64,000 bases of DNA, taken from NCBI RefSeq assembly GCF_037975245.1, contig NC_092564.1:28504984-28568983 (forward strand). The letters run 5' to 3'. This DNA is from Apostichopus japonicus (lineage: Eukaryota > Echinodermata > Holothuroidea > Aspidochirotida > Stichopodidae). Both the position numbers and the translations under genes were made by a program. The stretch's first letter is position 1, and each line of letters opens with the position of its first letter. Under the pieces are notes generated by a model. That model was not told where the DNA came from, ran no database searches, and was given only the letters and a program-made list of their open reading frames with translations. Shown in pieces: positions 40,271 to 56,820 of this stretch.

Positions 40271-43097
40271 AGACCGCAATCGTTATATGTTTATGGTTTT
40301 CGCAATATTGTTGATATAGTGAAGTAACGAGTTTTTTTTCTTCTTCTAATTGTTTCTCATTTTAATTATCGTAATGATTCCTTTCCCTTGTCGTATAAGC
40401 TTCGTTCAAGAAAGTTCCATTGTGTCTATATATAGGTAAATTTAAAGTTCATTTCTAACTTTAAGAATGTTGATTACCAACTCCGTGTTCACAAAATACA
40501 ATAACCACAAGAACAAGCTGTTTAGTCCAGTGGTAAGCAGAACTGGTAGTACATAACAGACTTGACAACTGATCTCATGTATAGTTTTGCAGATGTCATG
40601 TTTACATGAATGGAATCTCAGACATAAGACATATATCATGTATAAGGCTCTGCATATAGTTCTTTGTAAACTCAATAATAATAAAAAAGAAAAAAAAATC
40701 CAGTTTTAAACCCGCAGTCAGACATCCTATGATGTGCGGCTGCATGACTGCTAATCCAGATATATTCCGAAGAGGCCGATGTCATGTCATGACTCTGTAA
40801 CGTCTCTTAGTTAGTGACCCATGTGACGTGTCGAGGGAGTCGATTGAGAGGGGAACAAACAATTTGCATTTCAGTTGCCAGAGTAGGCGGATTTCGGTCA
40901 GAGATCAAAACTGAAGTTTGTAATTTTGATGGCATGTTTGCCCTCCATCGACATCAACATTGCGGCACCCTACAGTGCTATGGTCGCGACTTTGTTCATC
41001 ATTTCATCGCTGTATGCATGAGAGATGCTTCACGACCTCTGATACCCGGCTAGCCAATCTTTCATCTACTTAGCCTATAGTGCTTCCCACGTTGTACATG
41101 TACTCTGTGAGAGAGCAAGATAAACTGAGATTTATTTGCAACGTGAGCCTCGATGGAAATATCATACTCTAAACAAGTTTAACGACAAAGACTTTGACTT
41201 TATTTATTTTCGACATGCTAATTGAAGGTGAACGTTAGGCTAACTTGGCTAGACCAGCCTTAACTAAGTTCAATCTGCGACGCAAGTAACATCAATTTCA
41301 AGATTAAATGTCATTATTAAACATTTGAGTGTTGTAGTAACGTTTCTGTATAGCTATTCACGTTTTCAAGATATTCAGCTACAACAAAATGCTAAATCTC
41401 TGGAATGCTCATTGAGGGCCAGAGGGAGGGGTAGGGGAGGGGTGGCCCACCGCAATCGTCAACATGATACGAGGATCCGTAGTCCATGGCTTCCCGCTCG
41501 ATGATGTTTGTTGATTAGTTATCACGAGTGCTGGTGTTGTATCCATGCACGCCCTCTATGGGATAATAGTTGTTCTGGTTGTGCCGTACCGTTATTATCA
41601 GACTCATGAGATTGTGCAAGCCAAGCCGAATTCATTTTGAGCAACCAGTTGAGCGAATCTATACAAAAATATGTGGAAAGTAGTGCAATACGTGACAAAT
41701 TAATATAATTAGTATTGTTGTTGAGTTGTAAATCTCCCCACAAATAGTAACTATAGTTAAATCTATGTGAATCTATAGTGCATATACATTGTGTGTTCGA
41801 TCTCATCGTGAACACCGCTGGTAGACTGCTTACGTGCTTTGTATATTATTAAGGCAGTCCCGGAGTTATAATTAAAAATCCAAAATTATAACAAATATTT
41901 GACCCCCGCAAATTCAAACAATTCTCTAAACAAAACTCTTATTGCGAGAACAATACCGTATGCTTTAGCCTCTTGTGTTACACAACACCATCTGTTAGAT
42001 TCTCTATGAGATGACACTACCGTATGTTTACAGTATCTGTCGCAGAACAATGCCGTATGTTTAAGTCGCGTGAGACAAAATCCACTAAACCATCTGACAT
42101 ATTAACAATCGTGCGTAGCTTCAAGACAGTGTTCCGATGATACGGGGGGGGGGAGGGGGTATGTGGGCGTGGAGGTATATATTAGACGCCAATTTTCTTA
42201 AACAAGCTTTCAGGATTGAAACCAAGCTTACGGACCCGCGAGTATAGGGGGATGTACAATGGTACCGGGTCAAACGAGGCCATTTTCCACGAGTGTCTAA
42301 GTTCTGAGAAAGTAAATTCTGTGGAAAGTATCATGGTTTGACGGTTTCCCATCCACTGTACTGCCTATCATAATAGCTTCTTCCGCAATGCATAAAGTTT
42401 TACCATCGTTTCACGCCGAGGATTATGTTGATACACAATGTACGACTAGCCTGCCTATATATATACTTATGGGAGATATCTCCGACATGTACTGCATACC
42501 GTATATATTTAGGAACATATATTACCGTTTTGTAAGTATATACTTTATCAGCAAGAAAGCTATCATAAAAGCAAAAAAACAAAACCCATAATTTCCCAGA
42601 CAATACGTCATCGGTTGTTCGCGCCTACCCTTTTATTCAGACGGTTTTAATTGGAAAGGAAATATGCAAATGACGTTCAGCCAGTAAGTAGCATCTAGTT
42701 AACGGCGCCTCTGATGTTTGTTACTAATTCAAACCAATGCCATGCCGGTTGATTTTCCACAATAGCTGATTGAGAAGATACACTTGAAGCATGCTCAGTC
42801 ACGGCTTTAATACTGCGAAATAGGAAGGGAATTTCTTTTGAAAATCAGCAAGATTTCAAAAGGAATCCTATTGAAAGGGAAAGAGTCAACGAGACAATGG
42901 CCACTTCTGTGATCTTAACCTAATGAAGACTACTTGACGCCGACGAAAAAAAACTCCCAAAAGTTATGAACATAATAACAATATACTCATCGCTACAAAC
43001 AAAAAAAATAGAGTAAAAAGTAGAACTTGGCCGGTATATGGAAGGTTTTTTTTAAATATTTTTTTTTAAAGGAACCATATAACCAAAAGTGACGCGG
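40270..43097. other. Intergenic, no recognisable gene
   Basis: No coding or RNA feature can be supported. A G-rich run is present at 42145-42162. Frames of up to 97 codons (for example 41522-41815 on the - strand) show no domain, and splice context is not convincing. Confidence 0.5.
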
Positions 43098-43215
43098 AAT
43101 TATGCTAGATATAATATAAGAATTTAATAACATGAACTCTATTTTCGGATAATTATGCAATAGATATATTATGAGAATTTTACAACTTGAACTATTTTGT
43201 TTTTAAATAATTAGG
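43098..43215. repeat. 53-bp degenerate tandem duplication
   Basis: AATTATGCTAGATATAATAT at 43098 is repeated as AATTATGCAATAGATATATT at 43151. Both are followed by AGAATTT, AAC, TGAACT and TATTTT. A third partial start, AATAATTAGGCA, is at 43207. The copies are clearly diverged. Confidence 0.7.
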
Positions 43216-44230
43216 CAGTGGCAGATTTGGTGTTCTAAACTTGGGCAACTTTGGTTTTCTTTGAAGTTGTTGTATTTGGTGGTTGGTTGTTAATTGGGTA
43301 TCACTCATTCTACGACATGTTATAATATACAGTATATATAGGCCTATACAGCCTACAATATGTATAACAGATCGATATATGGACTCAGGTTGCAACCATG
43401 CACTTTGCTGCTCCGGTAAAAAATTCTTAGCAGTATATATTTGTTTCCCACAGATTTAATGTCAACCTTTACAGTTTTATTTGCCGAATTTTGAAGTTTA
43501 TACCCACTGTCATCGTTCCTGATGTGTTTCTCGTGTGATTTGAATTTAACGTGTGTAGTTCATGTGTTTCCTGTAACGTTCGAATATGTAAGCTTTATGC
43601 CAGATACAACACAACACTTCAATCAGAAAATTAACTTTGAACTTATACTTATAGAAAACATTTCGATTGGATAACATTGAGTAACCCAACGTAACGCCGA
43701 GCACACAGAATAGTAATTATATGAAGCATTGTTGTAAGTTATATATGCCTGAATGAACCTAATCTCAAGTTTGTCTCCCGTCTAATAGGATTTTTCCGTT
43801 ATAGTGAAATATATATACCATTCTTTGGTAAGTTTGCTGGCATCAGTATATAGTCCATATTAGTGCTATACCGTTGCATACGGTGTATAAGTATTATTGT
43901 TTTCATATCACACCATGCAGACTTTATAATTATCTACTAGAGAATCCAAATTTCGAAGGCTATGAAAATGATTCTAATTATAATAATGGATTCAAATGGA
44001 AAGTTAATTTTGAGAGTTGATGAGATGCCGCGGTGGAATAATTGAGTATATCCACATTCTTCTTCAATCGCAAGATGATGACACTCATTTGAAACAAAAA
44101 TCACACTTGTAGAGGATAAAGAAGAGAGGGAAAAAAAGAGGATTTTCTGCATGAGCTAGACATAAACTAAATAATTCTTACAGATTAAGGAGTATTCTCT
44201 CCTTATGGCCATGGTCTTATGAGCTCCGTA

Positions 44231-44282
44231 TCACCATGGTACGAGTCTACCAATAGGATGTACGGTTACTTCGTACCATGTG
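44231..44282. other. Inverted repeat around a CCAAT motif
   Basis: CACCATGGTACGA (44232-44244) and TCGTACCATGTG (44271-44282) are inverted copies with one mismatch, separated by 26 bp. The spacer carries ACCAATAGGATGT, which recurs at 45122. It could form a hairpin; no terminator or RNA function is claimed. Confidence 0.6.
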
Positions 44283-44570
44283 TGATTTCTATAGAACCAT
44301 ACTTGTCTACTTATCAAAGGTTATGAACAATGCCTATTGTGACGTCATGTAAGTGTTGGGCAATTGTACTCAGTGTTCAATTAATCAATTGGTCACAAAA
44401 CGAGTAGTGCATGAGTAGTGCATGAGGTTGAGGAAGCCGTCATGGTTGAGGTTTAATGTCTATTTATTATTTCGCGAGCATTTATTAGTACCTACGGACA
44501 TCATCAGACCAAAGAAGCCATTTTGTCCTACGAGGACAAGAATAATGTAAACGACCATGAAATCCCTTTG

Positions 44571-44690
44571 AAGAATTATTATTATTATTATTAGTAGTAG
44601 TATTATTACTATTATGATATGATATGATTTTGATTATTATTATTAATATTATTATTGTTATTATTAGTAGTATTATGATTATTTTTTTAA
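44571..44690. repeat. (ATT)n/(AGT)n trinucleotide region
   Basis: Runs of ATT are interrupted by AGTAGTAGT, GATATGATATGATTTTG and similar sequence. It is a simple repeat; the Ile-rich frame at 44624 is an artefact. Confidence 0.85.
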
Positions 44691-45033
44691 TACATGGAAG
44701 AGAATGTGGTGCGGGACTCTGTATGCTGTATAGGAAGCGATATTATCCACGCAAGGGAGTCTTTCCCAGATATACACAGCCGTTGCACCGGTTTCATCTT
44801 ACCATTGGCTGTGGGAGTTCGTAATTTAACTTGAACTTTAATTTACTAAGACAATGCGGTACGCATTCTGTGACTTATAAATATTTCACGACCCAAAGAA
44901 TAATAAAAAAAAAAGTTAAATTTTCTTGGAATTTTTCAGTATAGGTTATCTGTTCTGACTCCTTCGTATAAAACTGTAAATCAAACTATTGTTTTTGAGT
45001 ATTTACCATATAGCCCATTGCAACCTAGAAGAT

Positions 45034-45205
45034 GATTGGTAACGAACGGAATAATGACGTCACATCATTAATTGACCTTCTCTCCTAACCTCGCACTTCG
45101 TATATGCCCGCAGTCGGAAAAACCAATAGGATGTGTCAATGATTGGTTGAAGCCAAACAGACGGCGCTTAAAAGATCAGCGCTCTGTAGTAGAACATTAT
45201 AAATA
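45034..45205 (+). promoter_or_regulatory. Promoter-like cluster: CRE, CCAAT boxes and TATA box
   Basis: In order on the + strand: GATTGG (inverted CCAAT) at 45034-45039, TGACGTCA (full CRE palindrome) at 45055-45062, CCAAT at 45123-45127, GATTGGT (inverted CCAAT) at 45141-45147, and TATAAATA at 45198-45205. If transcription starts about 30 bp after the TATA box (about 45,230), the CCAAT boxes fall near -85 and -105 and the CRE near -170, classical positions for NF-Y and CREB/ATF sites. No coding frame of note follows, so the product could be non-coding or begin with an untranslated exon. All elements are short and could co-occur by chance, but order and spacing are good. Confidence 0.4.
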
Positions 45206-45239
45206 TGGGTAAACTGTCTTTGAACCGAGCGGCAAATTG

Positions 45240-48170
45240 GCTCTGTAGGACTCAGCTACGAGTGGTTGTCATTTTGTTATCAAGAGATATTGGCGCCATC
45301 TGTGGGTTTGGGGGTTGTTGACTCAACTATTTTAAACAAGTTGGGAGTTGGTAGTAGTCATACACCATATGTTATCGGTTTCGTGTCATACTTAACTGAA
45401 TGAACGTGAACAAGTGCTTTTGTAAATATCTACTCAATGGATCTATCTTTTTGAACCAACGAAGTTCAAGTGGCAGTACTTCACGGTGCTTGGTTGAAGA
45501 TGTTATCGGTTGACATCAGAGGTTTCGAAAATTGTCCAGCTAAGTTGCCCAGTCGTTCGTTGTCAGGGCAACGAATCATACTTTAACCGTGACTATAACG
45601 AATGAGAAATGATGGGAATACTCACAATACTAGAGAATGACTCCAAAGCTCCGACCACTTTTTTTTTCTCTTTTCTTTTGGAAGTTTAACCTTACTGGAA
45701 GTTATTACATCTTGACAATCATCTCGCAAGAGAGAGAAAAAGAAACTACATATCTCATAAATAATAATCTATATATCTACTCATAGATATTTGTAGCACA
45801 AACGTTTTAGATAACCCCCTTGAATGGAGCCTAATACAGGCTTATCAATCAAAACGGATGGTTTACCAAGTCTATAGCTCACTGGTCACAGAAGAGAAAG
45901 GGTAAAACTTCTAGGCTGACACTAAATGATCCCACAGCGCAGTATCCATACAAGTCATGTTTCATGATATTAACGTGTATTTTTTCAAGGCAATTAGCAT
46001 TTATAAAACTATAGTTTTAAATTAACTAGTTGGCAAGGAGCCAATTCTGCAAGGCGCCGAAGTCATAATTTAGTTAACCTTAAAGGAGCATGCCCAGACA
46101 TTTAGCGTATGTTAAAGGGGAACATCTTGAAAGCCGCAAAGTTATGAAGAAACGTTACCTATTTAATTGAACTTTCACGTTTTTCTCGCTTCTTTTAACG
46201 ATTGGTATATTTATAGACTGCCAAAGCAGTCACTCAGATTAGTCGATTTAAAAAAAAAAATCAACTATATAGGTAGAATGCATTACTGAATTTATGTGGC
46301 ATTTTATCTATGTGAATGTTGCTGTTGGCCCAAATTGAAGAACAAAAAAACTTTCGATGCTTTTTAGGAGCCAAATTTGATGGCAAAGAAAGATACAAGT
46401 ACAAATATTTATCTATCAACACATGCTGCATGCTAACAATCCGCCCAAGGGGGGGGGGGGGTTAATTAAAATTAATCTAAACGTTTCAAAGCGTTCCTGT
46501 TTGCAGAAGACTTCTGGCAAAAGATTTACATAAACCTCAAGAATAAACTAAGAATTGTTTTCTGTGCAACCGTATCAGAACGTGTAAAAAGGGAACGACG
46601 CCAAGCAGTTTGATGTAGTCGTGTAATGAATTTAAGGGTTACTTTACAAACGAAGCACGATTCTTGAAGCGCCGAAACCATGCATGCGTATAAGACATGA
46701 TATGGAATATAAAAATAGTATAGGAGTACTATGATCCAGTCATCGAATCATTCGCCAAACATGGTAGCAATTTGTCGTTCAAAGGTTAAAATCCAGAGCT
46801 GTTTTATTTTTACTAAATGTCGAATCAATCGATGTTAGAGTCTTCCCATCGACAGAGGTAGAAATATCTTGGCTATATATTTCCCCATATTTTAGGTAAG
46901 TTCATCAATGAAACCAATGTAATGCGTGCTTATCTTAGAGAATTGTTTCTGAGTATGGAGATTCCGCAGGCATTCCTCAAGACCAAACAGAATGATGATA
47001 CATCAAAAGTTGAACTCGAAAACTTTTCTTGAAAATAAGATAACAAAAGAACCACCTCCGTCGAAAGTATGTAAGTTTTTATTTTTTTTATTTCTCTCGA
47101 GGTCCCTCCTGTCAATCTAAATCGCGATCCTTCCGCCTCTCCATGCGGGATCTTCAGCCAATTAACCCGAATTGTTGGAATACTCCGTTTCTTTGTTATC
47201 TTTTCTTTACTTTTCCCCCCTCTACTTGTACCCCTCTCTCTCCCTCTCTCTGATGTTAGGACTAGATGCGTACCCCCTTTAATCTCTTCTTAACCCATGT
47301 ACCAATGAAAACTGGCGAGTTCTGTTAGCCCACACCTCCATGCTTTAGTCACCTCCTTCCGAATAGCACTACACGCGGATGTAAACAGTGGCGCTCTTTC
47401 CCATCAATGCCCACCGGCACAGAACCTTGCATATCTACGTGTGTAGCGGACCCTGTCAATGCCAAGCACGTATTCGATAGAATTCTCTACTTGTTAAAGT
47501 GTTCAAGTACGTTAATATGAATACGAATCATTTTGAGAATTTGTCTGTTTTTCTCAAAAATATTCACCCACGTGTTAATATCGAATATATTAACCTTCCT
47601 TCTGTATGAGTTCAGTTGTTACGCATATAATAATCAGAGGACTAATTTATCATTGAGGCAAGTATGGGGGGAACAAGGGAACTGTCAGAAAAGCAGCAAA
47701 CTTCTGTCAAAACAAAAAGATCAGAATTTCAGTGGAATATAGATCGCAAAGTTACTATGATATGGAAAATTAGAAAGAAATAAAGTTGATAGGGCTGTTA
47801 TCTAATTCAACTGTTCAGGCATCTGCTCATATAGGCAGACGAGGCCGTCAATGAGCTGCGTGTCGGCGGTTGCTTGGCCCATACTACACAGGCTTATGTT
47901 TCTTCTGGAAATTTCAAATTAAATTGTATTCCTTTCTAAGTTGTATAATAGCTTGCCTGTAAGGTGTACGTATATACATGTATCGGTGTACAAACTTGAC
48001 CATTTTTTTTGCGGATTTTACTCACTTAGTTATGATAATGGTACAATCAGTTCGTATATACACATCGTCGGGTTTTCAAACCATTGTAACATGATCGAGG
48101 AATCGGTCGCGTCAATATTTAAAGTTTCCTGACATTCAATGTAGCGGGTTACTCGAATTGACAGACGGGA
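45240..48170. other. No recognisable gene; contains a dispersed repeat fragment
   Basis: Downstream of the promoter-like cluster the sequence has no long frame. A G run lies at 46449-46460. CT-rich DNA is present at 47195-47260. No exon can be supported. Confidence 0.45.
46060..46165. repeat. Dispersed degenerate repeat, short fragment
   Basis: TTAACCTTAAAGGAGCATGC and the nearby ACATTTAGCGTATGTTAAA and GGAACATCTTGAAAGCCGC loosely resemble the first half of the copies at 2820 and 37090 (TTAGCCTTAAAGGAAG, GAATATCTTGATA). The similarity is weak. Confidence 0.25.
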
Positions 48171-48285
<115 letters not shown>

Positions 48286-48537
48286 CACATTAAATATGTA
48301 ACTCATACAACTGAAGTCACATTTCACTGTCGGAATTTATTTATATCTAATATAAAATACAGTACTAAAAGTTATCCATCAAGTTGCTTGAGCTTCTTTT
48401 TCTTAACCCTTTTTATCTTTAACTTGTAGGTTATCAGACCAGTTTTATAAAAATTAATTTAGTAAATTACAAAAATGTGGCGGGTGGTTTCTAATCAGTC
48501 ACTTCAGTGTTGAGACATCAGTACCAGCAATCTTCGA

Positions 48538-48672
48538 GACTCGAGATGATCGGCCGACTCGAGATGATCGGCCGACTCGAGACGAGCGGCCGACTCGAGA
48601 CGAGCGGCCGACTCGAGACGAGCGGCCGACTCGAGACGAGCGGCCGACTCGAGACGAGTGATTAACTCGAGT
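48538..48672. repeat. 18-bp GC-rich minisatellite, seven units
   Basis: The unit is GACTCGAGACGAGCGGCC. The first two copies carry ATGATCGG in place of ACGAGCGG, four are identical, and the seventh changes to GAGTGATT. Each unit contains the palindromes CTCGAG and, at the junction, CGGCCG. The array is much more GC-rich than its surroundings. On the - strand it reads SSRVGR repeats within a 140-codon frame, which I regard as a by-product of the 3n unit. Confidence 0.95.
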
Positions 48673-51520
<2,848 letters not shown>

Positions 51521-51879
51521 TACAGTATAACAGCAAAATATCACGTACTTCTGCAGGGCTTTAATATAACTGCATATATTATTTTGGTCACAGTTTAAAG
51601 GTCTACGGACACCTATTAAAAACATTGTCGTAATCACTCTAATACTCATTTAGAAATCATGAACATAGCTGCAACTCCCATCAAAATCAATCAAAGATTG
51701 ACCACATTACAAGTCTTTTTTTAATTCTAGTTTTATTTTTGAATACACTTTATAGCTAATTATGCACATTGATGATGTAATGGGAGTGACTGCCTAATTT
51801 TCTGGTGTGCTATTCCTTTGTTTTTACAACCTTTGTTTCAAGGTTACAGGTTTGTGCCCTAAGGCGATTTTTGGAAATC

Positions 51880-52115
51880 ATGTCATGTCACGTCACGTCA
51901 GGTCATGCTATGTCATATCATGTCATCTCATGTCATATCACGTCATATCATGTCATTTCATATTATATAATTTATCATATCATATCATATCACGTCATAT
52001 CATATCATATCATATCATGTCATCCATTTCATATCACGTCATAGGCTATCTTGTTATATTATTTATCATATCACGTCATGTCATATCGTGTCATATTACG
52101 TCATATCATGTCATG
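51880..52115. repeat. (TCATR)n pentanucleotide array
   Basis: About 45 pentamers of the form TCATG, TCATA, TCACG and TCGTG are arranged in irregular order, with a short break near 52020-52060. Mixed A/G and CpG-containing variants suggest an old array. The His/Ser/Tyr-rich frames across it are artefacts. Confidence 0.95.
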
Positions 52116-55100
52116 TCATGTCATAATACATTTACTAGCGAGTTTGTCATTTCATGTCATGTAAAGTGACCTATGCTTTCTCATCTATTATACGAAAGAT
52201 GGGAAGGAAAGAAGGATTTCTCTTAGCTGTTTTAATTTTGAAGTAGGGGTGGGTTAGATTTATGGGCATGAAAGTTAATTAATGGTTAAGTGCTATGTCT
52301 ACTTTTAGGAAGCATTTTGTGTTGATTTCGATAACATATCGATGATATTCAACACCTATAACTCCAATAATACTGGAGTTAATTACCGTGATTCATGAAG
52401 TTTCGATTCAACGAAAGAAATAAAGTTCAAACACTCTAGTTTCCCAAAGTTTGTCAATCACCGTTAACATTGTCATTTATACTAATGTGGAAGAAAATTG
52501 TCACAAATTGTCAGTTTGACGAACGATGACGAACGGTTGAGAGCCGAATGAGTTATTATTAGCTACTCTTTAAGTTTCATTTATCTTAGTTCATCAGTTG
52601 CCATCGTCTTCTGTATATGATTGGTAAAATTTGCCAACCAGATTTACTAATTATAATTAACTATTAATTTAATTAACTATGTGTGCCTTTCATATACGTC
52701 AAATCAGGCAACCAGCACTGGTACATTGGATCACATGTTCCTAACGTATATAATGGCATGGGTATAATATCTCCCTGCATGGCGTATATGAAAGTTTGAC
52801 TGTTGCGTGTCCTAAACACAACACGATAATCCAAACTCATTGACGACTGTGGAAAGTAAATACTATGAAGCTCAGAGCTGCACCACAGTAATCCTGATTG
52901 CGTATTTATCGAATCCAAAAATCTATCAAATCAAGTTTATCTTTGGATTTTTTCCCCCGGTTTCTGTTCGTTTATGTCAAAGCATTAATTTGCGCTGAAG
53001 AGTTGAAACCTAAAAAGTACATGCACCCTGGTCGATCAACTGACAATTGAATCATGCATAGGCTTGGGCATAATGCATGAGATGTGCCAGAGCTGATGTG
53101 TTAGATTTGCGCAGATATGAGTTTGACAGGAAGGGCGATCAGAGCAGGGACAAGAAAAGAGTGAAATTCTAGAGTGAAAATCGTATTCGAATCATTTCAA
53201 CCGTCAAGGCTGATAACGACAAATCTATTGCGTTCGTTTTACAATGCGTCTGATGTTTCATGAATATTCAACAGGAACAAGTATCGATAAGGTTGTCACT
53301 GTCAGATTTCAACTGTCACTTTTTCTTTAAAAAAGATGGCATCTTACGAGGGAGAGAACCGTGTAAATCAAATGTGGACAGTGCTTGATTTCGAGTATAT
53401 AATTGCAATTTAAATAACTATATATTTTCGTTTCACTATACAGAGACCTCACTCTGTCTACAGCACCCACTGTGGCCATACTTATAGGCTATGCTGTCGG
53501 CTAGATTATAGGATGTTAACGGAAGACCTATAGGTTATACTATGGTTATCTCCTGATACCCACCAAAATAAGAATTCAATCGGAACCCTGCAGTCCTCGA
53601 CAGAGCAAGCATGAGAGTGCCCATATCTGGGTGTCCATGAAGTGCCAAATATAAAATAGGAATTGGACTTAGGTGAATGTGGTATCTAGCTTTTGAGGCC
53701 AAGTTTTATTGCTGCATCGGGGCCTGACTATGAGTTGAAAAGGAAAGGGACATCGATGTACAATGAAGCTCACCGATAACAAAACGTAGAGTTGGAGTAA
53801 ACCAACACACTTGTTTAATTCCTGTTCGAAAATTTCCAATTATTAATTTCACCTATAGAGGACATATGCAATAATTAGTGACGTAATTGAGCTAAGCTTC
53901 ACTTAAAACAGTGAAGAACGTATATATTTAAGAGCTCATCGTCATACTGACCTGTCCCCCACCGCAACCCCACCCACCCACCCACCCCTGATGCCCTTAC
54001 TTTGTTATACTTCACATCCCTTACTAATAAGTCAACAAAAGGAAACGTTGCCAAATGGAATAAAGGGTTGCTCCAATGTAGTTTATATTAACTGTAATAT
54101 GCAGCATGTACATTTGTTCTTGAATATTTTTGGCAACACGGAGTAATTTTTCCAATGTGATTTCATTTGCGGACATAAACCAGTATTCTCTGTTCGCTAG
54201 TATGTAGTAAGTATACCTCACCCAGTTGTATAATTGAGAATATTGTTAAAAAACACTGCGGGTTGTCGGTGTATTATGATCATCATTATTGTAAGAATTG
54301 ACCCCCCCTTCCCTTGGGATGATTTGAGACTAAAACACAGTTACACCCACCACCCACCCATTGATGAGTCTCTCGTTGCGGCTTTCAATCTCGGAGTACA
54401 GACGGAAGTTGAGGGCAATTCGTCAGCTTGAACAGTAAAATCGATCACTGGGGATTTCAAGAAAAATGAAAAGAACTGCCGTAATTAGTTAAGAAGATAT
54501 ATAATTGCCATCTATATATAGGTGGTGTGTAGTGGCAATAGCCGTCTAAAACACGAGCAGTGTTTCTCTATGTTTATTACAGAAAATAAGGAGAAACATC
54601 ATATCAGAACTAGGCGATTAAAACGGGCTGTAAACTGCATTAGTGAATAATTAAGTGAATCAATGCTCAATATGCTGATAAACTAACGTCCAAGTCTTAC
54701 TTCTCCCAAGCCTCGCCGGTATATTTTTTAATTATTTATTATTAGTCTCCGAAATAATGGCGCCACATTGTGGTTTGCGCTTCCTGGTCTGACCGACGCC
54801 AAATTTCGTCTATCTCTATTTTCCTTCTCTCTTTTTCTCAGAGCAGAAGAGAGCGTTTTGGAAACAAATGCTATATAATTAAAATGCAATAGATGGCGAA
54901 GCAGATAAGAGAGTGATATTTTCATCCGTGTCTTGGAGACGATGTAGATACAATCCGATGACAAAGCAGCGGATTTCCATCCGACGTCGTCGTCGTCGTT
55001 TTAAAGTATACACAGTGTTTGTTAGAATCGTATTAGTATAGGTGTAGTAGTCTTGAATCAAGGGGAGCGCTTTATCAGTATATGAGAATTGCACCGCTTT

Positions 55101-56699
55101 ACACGAAATGATTAAAGAGGAAATGGTTCTATGGGAGCGTATTAGTTAATATGGAAGTTGGTTCGTGTGCGTGTGTCTGTGTGTTAGTTAGTTTCACAAA
55201 GTATTAAATAACAATACAAACGGCGAAGGTATATTCTCAACCCTAGTTGACGGAATTCGTAGTGACGTCACCATTTATATCAGCAAATGTACAATTTGTA
55301 AAAAAACAATCGTGCTTTCAATGTTTCCTTTGCTTCTGGTGTATTTATGTGACTCTGTCTTTCTATATGCCCTTCCATGCATTGGTTATATGTAGAGAAC
55401 TTAACACCTTTACTGCAGAGAGCATCAATTTCCCCCAACTTGAATTAATGTACACAGACAATTATGTTTTCTGTCCTTCATCGGTTCTTATTTCTGTCAA
55501 GACTTCTCTCTGCAATGCCTTTAACTTACAATTCAATAATAACAGACATCACAAAATGACAAACATACTCGGAGAAGACGAAACCAACTATCAGATTCAG
55601 TGATTTTAAAGAAAAGTTTTAGATTTTGGAATCTGATCTAGTGCGTGCACTTTTTTCCCTTCTGTTTGTCTAAAGCCATTGGCAACCGGTTCATGTGTAT
55701 CTACGAAGGCGACGTGGCCGAGACAACTCTCAGCCAAATGACGTATATATTGTTTTCTTTACAACAACAGGATTACATATCGGGGAAGGTAACATGGGAC
55801 TTTAATTGGAAGAAATTAAGTCGCTTGTTTTTGTCGCGGAGATGTATTCCGTCTAATGTGGATGGATTTTATTGATCTACGCCGTAATAAGGAAGAAAGA
55901 TGCGTAAGTGCACGCGGAGAGGTTGAAGGTTGCAGAATATGGCGAGCAGTTACAACTTTGTTTGTACAAGAACATTTTCAAGAAAGAAAAAATTTCAGAG
56001 ACAGTGATTTGGCGGGAAAGACTAGTCTTGGGAAAAAAAAATCATTGCTATGTAGTCAACCAAGACTAGACGATTCGCGCGTCATTTATTTTTATGCATA
56101 AATTTCCTCTAGTTGTTGAGATAATATTTATCGTCAATAGTCCCATATTCAATTCCATGCTAACTGAATGACATCGAATCATTTATACATGGCTGTTGAC
56201 ATATCGTCCACTCGTTCATTTCTTTCTTTGGAATTCTGATTCTCCTTTCCTCTCTTTCTTTTTCTTTTTGGTTTGTTTTGGTTTGTTTTCTGATAAAAGT
56301 AAAACTGATCCCGGTGAAATGTTCCGACGATTTTGACTGTAAACGCAGGCAGGGGGAAAAACCTTCAAGGCATTTCACTTATTAAGGAAGTTAATGGACC
56401 CCTTCTAATGGCAACTAAGAGTTGGTTTCCAATGTTTGTTCTCATCTCCAACCGTTCAAGTATGATTTCAAAGAGATGCCCGTTACTTCAACATTTTAGT
56501 GAGGCAATCGGCTGTGTCAATGAACCATTATTACTATATTAGTACATCGACAGACTGTCACCTCCAACGTACTTTTAAAAAATCAAGGAAAGTTGATTTT
56601 ATGTAATTTCAATCGAAATATATAAAATTAGCAAAATGTTTTCGCTGGAGAATAAATTAGGTTTTGGTCTCACGGGATGGGTCGCTCGACCTTACTGGG
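52116..56699. other. No recognisable gene
   Basis: This is intergenic-looking DNA. A C-rich stretch lies at 53955-53990 (CCCACC repeats) and a CRE palindrome TGACGTCA at 55263-55270. A GTC run (54986-55000) and an E2F-like site at 56008 are also present. The longest frame (55247-55603, 118 codons) has no domain I recognise. Confidence 0.45.
56008..56019 (+). promoter_or_regulatory. E2F-like site
   Basis: TTTGGCGGGAAA matches the E2F consensus TTTSGCGGGAAA. No transcript start is apparent next to it, so its function is unknown. Confidence 0.25.
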
Positions 56700-56820
56700 T
56701 AAAGATTAACTAGTTTGAATATCTCAGAAACGCTACGTAGGAATTGAGTGGCAAATCCATCAGGATGCTTAGCACATGTGCCTCTTTTGATATACTCAAA
56801 AATATATAAAAAATACAAAA
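56700..56820. mobile_element. Single-arm fragment of the foldback MITE family
   Basis: GAATATCTCAGAAACGCTAC, GTAGGAATTGAGTG, CATCAGGATGCTTAGCACATG and GCCTCTTTTGATATACTCAAAA match in order and spacing the right arm of the 62362 element (CAATATCTCAAAAACGGTAC, ATAGGAATTAAATG, CACCAGAATGCTTAGCTTATG, TCCTCTTTAACTTATCAAAA). No partner arm is visible nearby, so this is a truncated copy or solo arm. Confidence 0.6.

Noticed and set aside
55247-55603. 118-codon frame
   Set aside because: No domain recognised; length is within chance expectation for 64 kb of six-frame sequence.
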